DNA of 64,000 bases from Paenibacillus tyrphae. GTDB taxonomy: Bacteria > Bacillota > Bacilli > Paenibacillales > NBRC-103111. Below the pieces are notes generated by a model. That model saw nothing but the letters and a program-made list of their open reading frames with translations, ran no database searches and was not told the DNA's origin. The translations under genes and the position numbers were made by a program. The number at the start of each line of letters is the position of its first letter. Position 1 is the first letter of the stretch. Positions 1 through 8,630 of this stretch are shown in pieces. Location: positions 1 through 64,000 of the forward strand of contig NZ_JAMZAW010000020.1 in NCBI RefSeq assembly GCF_024158745.1. Direction: 5' to 3'.

Positions 1-1815
1 AGCACCGGTAGCACCTTGCGGTCCTTGATCACCCTGAGGTCCTTGAGCACCCGTAGCACCTTGCGGTCCTTGATCACCCTGAGGTCCTTGAGCGCCAGTA
101 GCACCTTGCGGTCCTTGGTCGCCTTGAGGTCCTTGAGCACCCGTAGCACCTTGCGGCCCTTGATCGCCTTGAGGTCCTTGAGCGCCAGTAGCCCCTTGCG
201 GTCCTTGGTCTCCTTGAGGTCCTTGAGCGCCAGTAGCCCCTTGCGGTCCTTGGTCGCCTTGAGGTCCTTGAGCGCCAGTAGCCCCTTGCGGCCCTTGATC
301 GCCTTGAGGTCCTTGAGCACCGGTAACACCTTGCGGTCCTTGATCACCCTGAGGCCCTTGAGCACCGGTAGCACCTTGCGGTCCTTGATCACCCTGAGGT
401 CCTTGAGCGCCAGTAGCACCTTGCGGTCCTTGATCGCCCTGAGGTCCTTGAGCGCCAGTTACACCTTGCGGTCCTTGGTCGCCTTGAGGTCCTTGAGCAC
501 CGGTAGCCCCTTGCGGTCCTTGATCACCAGTAGCCCCTTGCGGTCCTTGATCACCCTGAGGTCCTTGAGCACCGGTAGCCCCTTGCGGTCCTTGATCACC
601 AGTAGCACCTTGCGGCCCTTGGTCGCCTTGAGGTCCTTGAGCGCCAGTAGCCCCTTGAGGTCCTTGATCACCCTGAGGTCCTTGAGCGCCAGTAGCCCCT
701 TGCGGTCCTTGATCGCCTTGAGGTCCTTGAGCACCAGTAGCCCCTTGCGGCCCTTGGTCACCCTGAGGCCCTTGATCGCCGGTAGCCCCTTGCGGTCCTT
801 GATCGCCTTGAGGTCCTTGATCGCCAGTAGCACCTTGAGGTCCTTGTTCGCCCTGAGGTCCTTGATCGCCAGTAGCCCCTTGCGGCCCTTGGTCGCCTTG
901 AGGTCCTTGAGCACCGGTATCACCTTGAGGTCCTTGGTCACCCTGAGGTCCTTGGTCACCTTGAGGTCCTTGGTCTCCTTGAGGTCCTTGAGGTCCTTGA
1001 GGCCCTTGATCGCCTTGAGGTCCTTGAGGCCCTTGATCGCCTTGAGGTCCTTGAGGTCCTTGTTCGCCCTGAGGTCCTTGAGGTCCTTGGTCTCCTTGAG
1101 GTCCTTGGTCTCCTTGAGGTCCTTGATCGCCTTGAGGTCCTTGAGGTCCTTGTTCGCCCTGAGGTCCTTGAGGTCCTTGGTCGCCTTGAGGTCCTTGGTC
1201 ACCCTGAGGTCCTTGGATGCCCTGAGGCCCTTGAGGTCCTTGATCGCCTTGAGGTCCTTGGATACCCTGAGGCCCTTGAGATCCTTGTTCGCCCTGAGAT
1301 CCTTGAACGCCTTGAGGTCCTTGAGGCCCTTGAACGCCTTGAGGTCCTTGAACGCCTTGAGGCCCTTGGAAGCCTTGAACGCCGCGAGGTCCTTGAGCGC
1401 CTTGAGCACCTTGAGGTCCTTGAGGCCCTTGGAAGCCTTGAACGCCGCGAGGTCCTTGAGCACCTTGAGCACCTTGAGGCCCTTGAGTGCCTTGAGGTCC
1501 TTGGAAGCCTTGAACGCCACGAGGTCCTTGAGGCCCTTGAGGTCCTTGAGCACCTTGAGCGCCGCGAGGTCCTTGAGTGCCTTGAGGTCCTTGGAAGCCT
1601 TGAGGTCCGCGCTGTCCTTGAGGCCCTTGAGGTCCTTGAGCACCTTGAGTGCCGCGAGGTCCTTGAGTGCCTTGAGGTCCTTGAACACCTTGAAGCCCGC
1701 GCTGTCCTTGAGGCCCTTGAGGTCCCTGAGGTCCTTGAGTTCCCTGCGTACCACGAGGTCCTTGAGGTCCTTGAGGTCCTCCTCCCTGAGGTCCTTGAGG
1801 CCCTTGAGGTCCTGT
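1..1815. repeat. Tandem coding repeat encoding collagen Gly-X-Y triplets
   Basis: Nine-base units (three codons) recur throughout, organised into higher-order units of about 45 bp in positions 1 to 900. These encode variants of [15 protein letters not shown]. Nearer the start of the gene (900 to 1815) they become shorter GPQGLQ, GVQGLQ and GAQGLQ units. Unit boundaries drift by single substitutions, as expected for recombination-driven length change. The array is coding, not a CRISPR. Confidence 0.9.
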
Positions 1816-2244
1816 TGGCCCAACTGCTCCATCTGTCCGTGCAGCCTCCAAATGAGTAAAGTTGGACTCGGCTATCACAGTAACCGTTCCGGCGTTGGGT
1901 TGAAGAAATACCCCCAAGCTGTCACCCGGAGCGAAATTCATTTGAGCGGTGAAGTTTACTGTGAAAGGCAGGTCCGGATGATCCGTATCTCGGATGAATA
2001 TCATTCCGGATTGGTTAGGTCCTGCCAATGCGAGTGCAACGTATTCCACGGAAGGGTCCGGCAAGAGCAGAAGGCTGACGCTAATAGTATACACGCCGCC
2101 CTGGCTGGAGACGAAGGTTGAAGTCGCTGGGTTATACTCACCGTTCAAATCATACTCAACGGTTGGAAAGGCTACGTTAAAAGGTCCGGATATTGTAATA
2201 ATTTGGTTCGCCAATGCTCGAGCTCTAAATGCGGATTCGGCCAA
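1..2244 (-). CDS. C1q-like domain / collagen-like repeat surface protein (partial, 3' end outside window)
   Basis: Read on the minus strand, an N-terminal domain of about 140 residues is followed by roughly 600 residues of uninterrupted Gly-X-Y triplets that run off the left edge. The N-terminal part has C1q/TNF-like signatures (AFRA, then [14 protein letters not shown], then GGVYTISV, then APGDSLGVF). The triplets are rich in GPQ, GAT, GAQ and GDQ. The start chosen is TTG at 2244, six to seven bases after GGAGGTGAT; the frame stays open further upstream but has no better start. Collagen/C1q proteins of this kind sit on exosporium or cell surfaces in Bacillaceae (family knowledge). The usual order is collagen first and C1q last, so this arrangement is reversed. 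A sugar-biosynthesis cluster lies next door, which suggests glycosylation (inference). Confidence 0.85.
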   Translation of the reverse strand, partial: MAESAFRARALANQIITISGPFNVAFPTVEYDLNGEYNPATSTFVSSQGGVYTISVSLLLLPDPSVEYVALALAGPNQSGMIFIRDTDHPDLPFTVNFTAQMNFAPGDSLGVFLQPNAGTVTVIAESNFTHLEAARTDGAVGPTGPQGPQGPQGGGPQGPQGPRGTQGTQGPQGPQGPQGQRGLQGVQGPQGTQGPRGTQGAQGPQGPQGQRGPQGFQGPQGTQGPRGAQGAQGPQGPQGPRGVQGFQGPQGTQGPQGAQGAQGPRGVQGFQGPQGPQGAQGAQGPRGVQGFQGPQGVQGPQGVQGPQGPQGVQGSQGEQGSQGPQGIQGPQGDQGPQGPQGIQGPQGDQGPQGDQGPQGPQGEQGPQGPQGDQGPQGDQGPQGDQGPQGPQGEQGPQGPQGDQGPQGPQGDQGPQGPQGPQGDQGPQGDQGPQGDQGPQGDTGAQGPQGDQGPQGATGDQGPQGEQGPQGATGDQGPQGDQGPQGATGDQGPQGDQGPQGATGAQGPQGDQGPQGATGAQGPQGDQGPQGATGAQGPQGDQGPQGATGDQGPQGATGAQGPQGDQGPQGATGDQGPQGATGAQGPQGDQGPQGVTGAQGPQGDQGPQGATGAQGPQGDQGPQGATGAQGPQGDQGPQGVTGAQGPQGDQGPQGATGAQGPQGDQGPQGATGAQGPQGDQGPQGATGAQGPQGDQGPQGATGAQGPQGDQGPQGATGAQGPQGDQGPQGATGAQGPQGDQGPQGATGA

Positions 2245-2439
2245 CTGGATATCACCTCCATATACTAATGTAGCTCCACTCTCAAAAAAACTTAAGATCG
2301 CGAAGCCTTTAATATAGTATGTGATAATTCGCAGCGAGCCTCGGCTCTTGCAGAGGTGAAATCGTATATTTTGAAATAGCCGTAAAAGCCTCTTTTGCCG
2401 CATAACCTATTTTTAACAAGAAAAATACGCTGGCGTGAG

Positions 2440-2800
2440 TGCTGCACGAAACTTACCGCGTTCTCAGGGATTCGTCGCCGACGGCCCGGTAATCACCGTA
2501 TGTTTTTCGGCGCGAAGGGATCAGCCTCGGGGAAGCGCTCGGTCGCGATGTCGGGCGAAACATCTGCGCCAAAGAAGCCCGGGGAGGAGATCGTGCTGTT
2601 CCTCGACGGGGACATGGTCGTTTCGGCGGAGTTGATTTCGCAAGCTTCGCAGATGGTCTGAGGGAAGAGGTGAAGCAGGCTCTGAGGCTTCGATGTCGGC
2701 TACGGGAAGGGGCTATTGCCGCAATCCCTTGGCTTCCTGGAAGTAAGCGGCAAGGCATTCGATCGATGCTTTCGCCAAGTTTCGTGTTGATCACGACTTC
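2440..2800 (+). pseudogene. Degraded family 2 glycosyltransferase fragment
   Basis: One frame (stop at 2659-2661) contains GEEIVLFLDGDMVVSAELIS, which matches the DxD region of GT-A family 2 glycosyltransferases. Just upstream the homology continues in other frames (VITV, then SLGEARS-like and AARGEE-like pieces). Downstream it appears to continue past the stop codon (residues like GFLEVSGKAFD). No start codon with a ribosome binding site precedes it. I read it as a decayed glycosyltransferase with at least two frameshifts. It sits between the collagen-like gene and the sugar operon, which contains other glycosyltransferases. Confidence 0.5.
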
Positions 2801-2873
2801 GCCCGTTCACCGCAAAAAAGCCGTCTGCCAAGCGGCAGCCGGCTCTTCTAATCGTAATTGGGGGACAGTCGAT

Positions 2874-3614
2874 TCATTGTTCGGGAACAGTCTGCTTGGT
2901 CCCGATATACAGCGTATCTTTCTCGGACAAACCGTACAGGTTTACTTCCTCCACACCGTATTTTTCCGCCAAATTAAATAAAACGACATGAAACCCGGCC
3001 GCTTCCAATCGTTCAACGAATCCTTTGCGATTATAAATGCGTACATGATCGTCTTGGCCGAAGTGTTCTTTTCTTGCTTGAGGCGAGGTCACCGCCGGGT
3101 CTTCCAGAATTTCCTCGAAGTTTGAAGCGATCGGCACTTGCAGAATGCTCCAGCCGTCCGGTTTCAATACGCGGTAGATTTCTGCCATCGCTTTGTGATC
3201 TTCGGTGATATGTTCTAATACATGGCTACAAATAACGGCATCGAATGTTCCGTCAGCGTAAGGCATGGCCGTTAAATCTACCCGCTCCATTTCCGCATCC
3301 TGAGGCATTAAATCGCCGCATATATAGGAAATGTTCGGATGCCTTTTTAACCATTTTCTTAAATTTTTCTCGGGTGCAATGTGCAGTAATTTTTGCGGCC
3401 TCACGAGCAGATCCGTTTCCCGTTCAATATAGAATTTATACAATCTTTCCCTGTCGAAAGAGGAGCACACGGGACACATGGCGGTCTGCTTGTTCCACAT
3501 TTCATACTGGCACTTGGGAAAATCGTAAATATCCGGCCACGGGCGAAAGCGTACAATCGTATTATTGCAATAAGGACAATAGTAAGGACCTTGGTGTTTG
3601 AGATGGTCAACCAA
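2874..3614 (-). CDS. Class I SAM-dependent methyltransferase with N-terminal zinc-ribbon cysteines
   Basis: The product has 246 residues and starts at TTG 3614 behind AGGAAGGGAG. Two CPxC pairs (C13/C16 and C47/C50) suggest a zinc ribbon ahead of a Methyltransf_11-type fold. The core shows LLHIAPE in place of the usual glycine-rich motif I, then FDAVICSHVLEHI and RVLKPDG (motifs post-I and III). Proteins of this build are common in capsule, O-antigen and spore-glycan clusters (family knowledge). It is the last gene of a four-gene minus-strand operon and lies 17 bp after the acyltransferase gene. It may O-methylate a sugar or glycan end (inference). The substrate cannot be read from the sequence. 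Confidence 0.8.
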   Translation of the reverse strand: MVDHLKHQGPYYCPYCNNTIVRFRPWPDIYDFPKCQYEMWNKQTAMCPVCSSFDRERLYKFYIERETDLLVRPQKLLHIAPEKNLRKWLKRHPNISYICGDLMPQDAEMERVDLTAMPYADGTFDAVICSHVLEHITEDHKAMAEIYRVLKPDGWSILQVPIASNFEEILEDPAVTSPQARKEHFGQDDHVRIYNRKGFVERLEAAGFHVVLFNLAEKYGVEEVNLYGLSEKDTLYIGTKQTVPEQ

Positions 3615-3631
3615 ATGATTTTTCTCCCTTC

Positions 3632-4273
3632 CTATTTCTTATCAAGCCGTTTTTTGATGACGGCCGGCACCCCCGCAGCCATAGTAAAGTCGGGGATATC
3701 GCCTTTGACAAAGGCTCCGCCGCCAATCATAGACCAGCAGCCGATGCGGCATTTCTCCCGAACCGAGGAGCCGATGCCGATGTAGGCTCCTTCGCCTACG
3801 GCCACGTTGCCCGCCAGATTCACACCCGGGGCGATGGTGACATAATCGTCAATGACCGTATCATGACTGATGTTGGCGCTTCGATTGATGATCACATGGC
3901 ATCCGATCTGGATATTATCGGTAAGGATGGCCCCTTCGCAAATCATGCTGCCTTGCCCGACGATATTTCTCGTCGACAAACGGACACGCGGATGGACCAG
4001 CGGGTCTGCGATGAGGAATCCCGACCGGATGGTATCGTAAGCGAACCGCTTCTTTAACGCCGGGTCCCCGACCCCGGCACATAAGATCTCGACCTCATGC
4101 CGCATCGCTTCGATATCGTCAAGCGTTCCCAATACGGAAACTCCATTCACCAGTTGGCCCTTCATTTCTGGCCGTTCGTCCAGAAACCCCAGCACCTGCA
4201 CACCCAGCTCGTCGCAAAGCCAGTTGACCTCGCGGGCGTGTCCGCCCGATCCCCAGATGACGATCTTTCTCAT
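3632..4273 (-). CDS. PglD/NeuD-family sugar O/N-acyltransferase (left-handed beta-helix)
   Basis: The 213 residues begin with a Rossmann-like N-terminal part (MRKIVIWGSGGHAREV) and continue with hexapeptide repeats (for example NIVGQGSMICEG, NIQIGCHVIINRSANISHD, VAVGEGAYIGIGSSV). This is the architecture of PglD and NeuD. The conserved catalytic histidine is probably in NISHDTVIDDY. PglD acetylates the 4-amino group of a UDP-sugar made by a DegT-family aminotransferase, and such an aminotransferase is encoded immediately upstream. The start ATG overlaps the upstream stop by four bases (ATGA), so the pair is probably translationally coupled and acts on one nucleotide sugar (inference). Confidence 0.88.
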   Translation of the reverse strand: MRKIVIWGSGGHAREVNWLCDELGVQVLGFLDERPEMKGQLVNGVSVLGTLDDIEAMRHEVEILCAGVGDPALKKRFAYDTIRSGFLIADPLVHPRVRLSTRNIVGQGSMICEGAILTDNIQIGCHVIINRSANISHDTVIDDYVTIAPGVNLAGNVAVGEGAYIGIGSSVREKCRIGCWSMIGGGAFVKGDIPDFTMAAGVPAVIKKRLDKK

Positions 4274-5412
4274 ATGGCACCATTCTCCTCGGTAATGCTT
4301 CCAAGCACGTTCGCAATTCGCCCAACGGTGGCCTCATTCATTTCCTCCCAGAGCGGCAGACTGACAATATGTTCTGCAATCCGTTCCGTCACCCGAAGAT
4401 CGGAGTGGGGGCAGCTTTGAAACTGCTTCTGCTGATGGCATGCCGGGGAGAAGTAAGTTCGGGCTTCAATCGAATGGGAGGCTAACCGCCGGATGACTTC
4501 CCGGTTGCCGAGAGAGTCCGGGCTCAGCAGAGAGAAAAATTGCAGGGGCACCTGGCCTTGCATCTTTTGGGCTAACCATCCGCGCTGCAATAAATCCTTC
4601 TGCTGCAGTTTACGGCGATAATAGTCAATGATCGTTTTTCTTCGCTCCTGTACTGCCTGGAACCCTTCGAGAGTAGCCAAGGCGATAGCGGCCGTATATT
4701 CGGATATTTTGCTGTTTAAGCCTAACATCACAGATTCCCTTGAGCTGGAGAAACCGAAGTTTCCGGCCCGGCGGATTCGCTGAATGAGATTCTGGTCCGC
4801 GCTATACACTAGCCCGCCTTCTCCGACGCCAAACGTTTTGGTCGCGTGAAAGCTGAACACCACGGCTCCACCGAAGCCTTTGCCGAATTGTGCAGCATCT
4901 TCCGCAACAGTCGTTCCAAAGCTGGCAGCCGCATCGATGACGACCGGAATTCCTTCCTGCAGCAGTTTATCGTATATGGATAAATCGATAGCCGAACCGA
5001 AAGTGGCGTAAGGAACGACGACCGCGATCTGCTCGCCCAGCCGCTCGACCGTCTCCTCCAATTGCGCTCTGTTCATTTGCCAATCGTCCGGTTCAATATC
5101 CAGAAAATATGGCTCAAGCCCGCACCACTCGGCGGCTAGAGGGGTCGCTGCAAAAGTAAAGCTGGGCATCACCGCATATTTGCCCCGGGGCCGCTTGCTT
5201 TGCGAAATCGCCAGCATCAGCCCGATTGTAGCGTTATGCACCGTCACGGCTGCGCCGATGCCACCGAACATTTGGGCAATCACACGCGTTTCAAACAGAT
5301 GATTTAAGGGTCCGTAATTGGAGTAAATCCGGCTTGCTTCTATGTTTTCAAAATAAGAAAGCAACCGCTCCTTTTTGACTAAGTTCGGTCGCAAGAACGG
5401 AATTTCATACAT
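4270..5412 (-). CDS. DegT/DnrJ/EryC1/StrS family PLP-dependent sugar aminotransferase
   Basis: Starting at ATG 5412, after AGAGG, the product has 380 residues; the open frame extends to 5460 but without a ribosome binding site. The Schiff-base lysine is K192 in SFHATKTFG. The motif VVIDAAASFG supplies the PLP-ring aspartate, and the GEGG motif is also present. The family transaminates nucleotide-linked keto-sugars to amino-sugars. With the PglD-like acyltransferase that overlaps its 3' end, it should give an N-acylated amino-deoxy sugar, comparable in logic to PglE/PglD or to the anthrose genes antC/antD (inference). The nucleotide-sugar dehydratase that would provide its substrate is not in this window. 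Confidence 0.9.
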   Translation of the reverse strand: MYEIPFLRPNLVKKERLLSYFENIEASRIYSNYGPLNHLFETRVIAQMFGGIGAAVTVHNATIGLMLAISQSKRPRGKYAVMPSFTFAATPLAAEWCGLEPYFLDIEPDDWQMNRAQLEETVERLGEQIAVVVPYATFGSAIDLSIYDKLLQEGIPVVIDAAASFGTTVAEDAAQFGKGFGGAVVFSFHATKTFGVGEGGLVYSADQNLIQRIRRAGNFGFSSSRESVMLGLNSKISEYTAAIALATLEGFQAVQERRKTIIDYYRRKLQQKDLLQRGWLAQKMQGQVPLQFFSLLSPDSLGNREVIRRLASHSIEARTYFSPACHQQKQFQSCPHSDLRVTERIAEHIVSLPLWEEMNEATVGRIANVLGSITEENGAI

Positions 5413-5526
5413 GAGGCAACCTCTTCTCACTGGAATCCATTTTCCAATCCATGTGTACACCTTATAGTATGAACCCCACGAATGGGTGGAACGGCGAATA
5501 ACTGGCTCTCCGATTTTCGCAGTGCT

Positions 5527-6393
5527 TCATTCTATCGTATTCAAGATCGTATCGATCCGCTGAATGTCCGCTGCAAATTGCGGGTATCCCTGCACGCGTT
5601 TGCGGTAAGCGAGAAGGGCGGTTTTGTACAACTCCTCCGTTTCGAGAAAACCCTCTTCTCTGGAGGCGATCGTGATATCGAGCCATTCACTGAACGCTTT
5701 AAAGCCAAGCGTGCTGTTGTTTTGGTTAGCATGTAACCGAAAGTAGCTGAGCGCTTCCGGAATATAAACCGCTTTTCCTTTGGACAACAGTGATAACCAG
5801 GCAGCCATATCGTTGATCAGCGAATATTGCTTCCCGCGGTATACTCCGAACGGTTCGGGAAGGTCCGCCTTTTTAAATAAAACGGTCGTCGGCTCGCCGA
5901 TCACATTTAAGCAGCGGGTTAACGCGATGTTCCCCAGCATTTTTCCATCCATCACTCTCGTCTCTTCGTAGAGTCTGACCGTTGCGGCGATGGGCGCAAG
6001 AAAGCTCCCCGATTCATTGATGGTTTGCCGGTAGGAGGTGACCAGCGTGATGTTTTCGAATTCGTGAAAAAAACGGAGCATTTTGGCGATCTTCTCTTTA
6101 TGAAATACGTCGTCATCCATCAGGTAATTGATATATTCCCCCGAGGCCAGATCGAAGCATTTGTGCCAGTTTTCAAGAAAAAGGTTTTTCTCGTTTTTGT
6201 GATATTTGATTTGGGGATAAGACGGCAGATAAGCGGCTTCCAGCATTTGTTGCACTTCGTTATTAGAGCTGTCGTCACAGATGACGATTTCGATATTCGG
6301 GTAGGTTTGTTCGAGTACGCTGTCAATGGCGATTTTTAGCGTATGGGGCCGGTTATAAGCGGGAATGACGACACTAACCAACGCATGCTCCAA
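5527..6393 (-). CDS. Family 2 glycosyltransferase (GT-A)
   Basis: This 288-residue protein starts at TTG 6393, behind AAAGGTGGAG. It opens with VSVVIPAYNRPHTLKIAIDSVLEQTYPNIEIVICDD, split here as VSVVIPAYNR and EIVICDDSS, the classic nucleotide-binding start of GT2 enzymes. The DxD-type motif is in NYLMDDDVFH. No membrane segments are evident, so it is a soluble or peripheral enzyme. It is the first gene of the minus-strand sugar operon, separated by 114 bp from the aminotransferase. It probably transfers one sugar of a surface or spore glycan (inference). Confidence 0.9.
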   Translation of the reverse strand: MEHALVSVVIPAYNRPHTLKIAIDSVLEQTYPNIEIVICDDSSNNEVQQMLEAAYLPSYPQIKYHKNEKNLFLENWHKCFDLASGEYINYLMDDDVFHKEKIAKMLRFFHEFENITLVTSYRQTINESGSFLAPIAATVRLYEETRVMDGKMLGNIALTRCLNVIGEPTTVLFKKADLPEPFGVYRGKQYSLINDMAAWLSLLSKGKAVYIPEALSYFRLHANQNNSTLGFKAFSEWLDITIASREEGFLETEELYKTALLAYRKRVQGYPQFAADIQRIDTILNTIE

Positions 6394-6609
6394 GATAACT
6401 CCACCTTTCTAAAAAAAGAGTTCTGTCCCGCAATGGACGATAGAATCGTTACCTCCCAGAGTATGCGTTCTTAAGCGAAATGTGCGTTCATACAAGGCTT
6501 TTAGGCGGACAAATATTAGAACGGCGGAATACACTGCGTATGTGTAAAAAGAGAATAGATCGGCACTTGGCTCTAGCTTGTGTTCGACATCTGGGAAAGG
6601 GGAATCAAC

Positions 6610-8139
6610 TTGTCGTCGGACTTCACTCCTTTATTGACGGTTCATCTGTTTGTGACAGACAAGATTTCGAAGAATAAATTGAAAGAACCGATCTTGAGGT
6701 TGGCAGAAAACCACATCACCGTGAAAATGTATGGGCCTGATGCTCCATTAGTCGATGCCGGCCCCCGGAAGCCACGCGTCTATGTTTCCATAGGAGATGA
6801 ATGGAATGCTTTTACAACTCTAAAATCGCTGCCTGTTCAGGAAAAAAAACGTTGGCTGCACTTCCATTCGCCTGACGAACTCGAATCGTATAAATTGTTC
6901 TATTGCTGGCTCAGTGGGACGGATCCTCTCCCTGAAAACAAAGCCGTTCCTCCTAACCGTTTTTCTTCCGATACGCCTCTGATATCCGTATTCACGGCCA
7001 GCTACAGGTCAAAAGAAAGAATTCAACGTCCTTATCGATCGCTATTAAATCAGACTTACCCGAACTGGGAATGGGTCATTGTGGACGATTCCGGAGATAA
7101 CGAGGAAACTTACAAGAATGACTTGCTTCCTTTGAAAGATCCTCGCGTGCGCAGATATCGCCAGGATTCCCGCAATGGCTATATTGGAGCGCTCAAAAGG
7201 TATGCCGCAGGTCTTTGTACAGGGGAAATCTTAGTCGAGGTGGATCATGATGATGAGCTGATGCCCGATTGCCTGGAGAAGATTGTTCGGGCATTTCAGC
7301 AAAATCCCGAATGCGGCTTGGTTTACGGGGATTGCACCGAGGTGTACGCAGAGAACCTTCATGCGCATTGGTACGGCTGGGATTGCGGTTTTGGATACAG
7401 TGTATTTTATCGGGTCTGGCTGCATGCAATGAACCGCTGGCAAAATGCGCACAGACATACGACAATCAACGGCAATACGGTCCGTCATTTAGTCGGGTTG
7501 CCGAATCATCCTCGCGCATGGTCCCGGGATTGTTATCATCTGGTCGGGGGCCATCGCGATGAGTTGCTGGTGGCCGACGATTACGACATGCTGATTCGGA
7601 CGTTTCTTTGTACCAAGTTTGCGGCCGTTCCCGATTTACTCTATATCCAATATCGGAACGAAAGGGGAAACAACACCACTTTTCTAAGAAATAAGCAGAT
7701 CCAGATTTTGGTTAGAGAACTGGAACGAGTTTACCACGATAGAATTCATTCGAGGCTGACCGAGCTGGAACTGCCGGAGCGTCTGCCGTACAGCCGTATA
7801 TGGGAGACCTCCGTACACGATCCCGCCCGCAAAACGGCTCACGTCATTCATGAAGACACTACCCGAGTTTCGATATTGTTCCCGATTCCATACTCTCATC
7901 CGGAAACGGAGCATACTCAATTAAGGAAGACCCTCCAAATGGGTATGGGGTCGGGCTTTAAGAACACCCAGGTTATCGTTGTGGGCCGTATCCCCAAGGA
8001 AGTGGAGTTTTTCGCTTCCCAAGCGCCTGCGGGGGCGATCCGCTGGTGGCCGATGGAACCGGACGATTCATTGGAGACTTGCATCCAGTATGCGAAGTAC
8101 TGTGCATCCTGTAAAGAGAAAGTGGTTGTGATGCCTTAA
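6610..8139 (+). CDS. Large glycosyltransferase family 2 protein
   Basis: The product has 509 residues from TTG 6610, which sits seven bases after GGGAAAGGGGA; an in-frame GTG at 6580 has no comparable signal. An N-terminal region of about 110 residues (VHLFVTDK, RKPRVYVSIGDEWN) precedes a GT2 domain (PLISVFTASYRSKERI, WVIVDDSGD, VEVDHDDELMPD). The C-terminal 120 residues resemble no fold I can name. The domain arrangement is common among Paenibacillus cell-surface glycosyltransferases. It is divergent from the minus-strand sugar operon and probably serves the same glycan (inference). Confidence 0.85.
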   Translation: MSSDFTPLLTVHLFVTDKISKNKLKEPILRLAENHITVKMYGPDAPLVDAGPRKPRVYVSIGDEWNAFTTLKSLPVQEKKRWLHFHSPDELESYKLFYCWLSGTDPLPENKAVPPNRFSSDTPLISVFTASYRSKERIQRPYRSLLNQTYPNWEWVIVDDSGDNEETYKNDLLPLKDPRVRRYRQDSRNGYIGALKRYAAGLCTGEILVEVDHDDELMPDCLEKIVRAFQQNPECGLVYGDCTEVYAENLHAHWYGWDCGFGYSVFYRVWLHAMNRWQNAHRHTTINGNTVRHLVGLPNHPRAWSRDCYHLVGGHRDELLVADDYDMLIRTFLCTKFAAVPDLLYIQYRNERGNNTTFLRNKQIQILVRELERVYHDRIHSRLTELELPERLPYSRIWETSVHDPARKTAHVIHEDTTRVSILFPIPYSHPETEHTQLRKTLQMGMGSGFKNTQVIVVGRIPKEVEFFASQAPAGAIRWWPMEPDDSLETCIQYAKYCASCKEKVVVMP

Positions 8140-8197
8140 AAGACCGGGCAGCATAAAGCGGGGAAGGAGCAGTTTGCAGAATAGAAGAGGTGATATC

Positions 8198-8284
8198 ATG
8201 ACCAAAATATCCGTGCTGATGCCCGTCTTTAATGCGCACTTTTTGGACGAACATCAGGATGTCGCCGTTTGCTTTTCGTTATAA
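8198..8284 (+). pseudogene. Truncated glycosyltransferase family 2 start (28 codons)
   Basis: GAAGAGGTGATATC precedes an ATG whose product begins MTKISVLMPVFNA, the characteristic first strand of a GT2 enzyme. It reads a further 15 residues and stops at TAA 8282. The correct start and ribosome binding site with only the first few homologous residues point to a 3' truncation by deletion. A terminator-like hairpin follows directly, and a dif-like site lies 245 bp downstream. Confidence 0.6.
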
Positions 8285-8291
8285 AAAACGG

Positions 8292-8326
8292 GAGCGGTGG
8301 GTGCAGCAACCACCGCTTTATTATTG
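8292..8326 (+). terminator. Rho-independent terminator after the glycosyltransferase genes
   Basis: GCGGTGG (8294-8300) pairs with CCACCGC (8310-8316) around a nine-base loop, followed by TTTATTATT. Confidence 0.75.
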
Positions 8327-8528
8327 TCAAGCCCTCGGCTCGCTCCAACGCCAGAGCATTCCCGTGTGGACAAGCCGTACATCAGCAGGTCCCGTACAGC
8401 ACAACGGTTTTTGCTACTTTATTTGACACTCTCGTTATTCGATCATTGTATTCAGTTTCATTCAAAACTTATTGATCCGTGAGTAGGGAGAAAAATCAGT
8501 ATGAGTTTGTCCAAACTGGAATGTTTAT
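8327..8528. other. Intergenic stretch without a recognisable gene
   Basis: Short open frames here have no ribosome binding site and no family resemblance. The stretch separates the truncated glycosyltransferase from the first dif-like site and may be residue of the deletion. Confidence 0.5.
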
Positions 8529-8556
8529 AGTTTACATAATAAATATTATGTATACT
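8529..8556. other. dif-like recombination site A (28 bp, palindromic arms)
   Basis: An 11-bp left arm AGTTTACATAA, a 6-bp centre TAAATA and an 11-bp right arm TTATGTATACT. The right arm differs by one base from the right arm of the Bacillus subtilis dif site as I recall it (TTATGTAAACT), and the left arm is its exact inverted complement. The 11-6-11 spacing equals that of Xer sites. The same left arm and nearly the same centre recur at 12710-12737, next to the xerS-like gene, in the same orientation. Confidence 0.6.
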
Positions 8557-8587
8557 TTATTGTGGCAAGCAAGCTGCCGATCAAATA

Positions 8588-8596
8588 TGGTATAAT
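8588..8596 (+). promoter_or_regulatory. Extended -10 promoter element upstream of nnr
   Basis: TGGTATAAT (TGnTATAAT form) lies 35 bp before the nnr start codon. No good -35 hexamer is visible; dif-like site A lies about 32 bp upstream. Confidence 0.45.
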
Positions 8597-8630
8597 AGCA
8601 GGAAACCCAAACCGCGGGAGGGCGGAGGCC

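Noticed and set aside
1-1815. CRISPR array
   Set aside because: Repeats are contiguous nine-base coding units without unique spacers.
459-1832. A 457-codon minus-strand frame of LKDLK repeats
   Set aside because: It is the same DNA one base out of frame with the collagen reading; repeats of nine bases keep all frames open.
16-2121. A 701-codon plus-strand open frame of LRSL/LRPL repeats
   Set aside because: It is the antisense reading of the collagen-like Gly-X-Y gene. Its regular composition comes from the repeat, it has no ribosome binding site, and the minus-strand frame has a domain and a good start.
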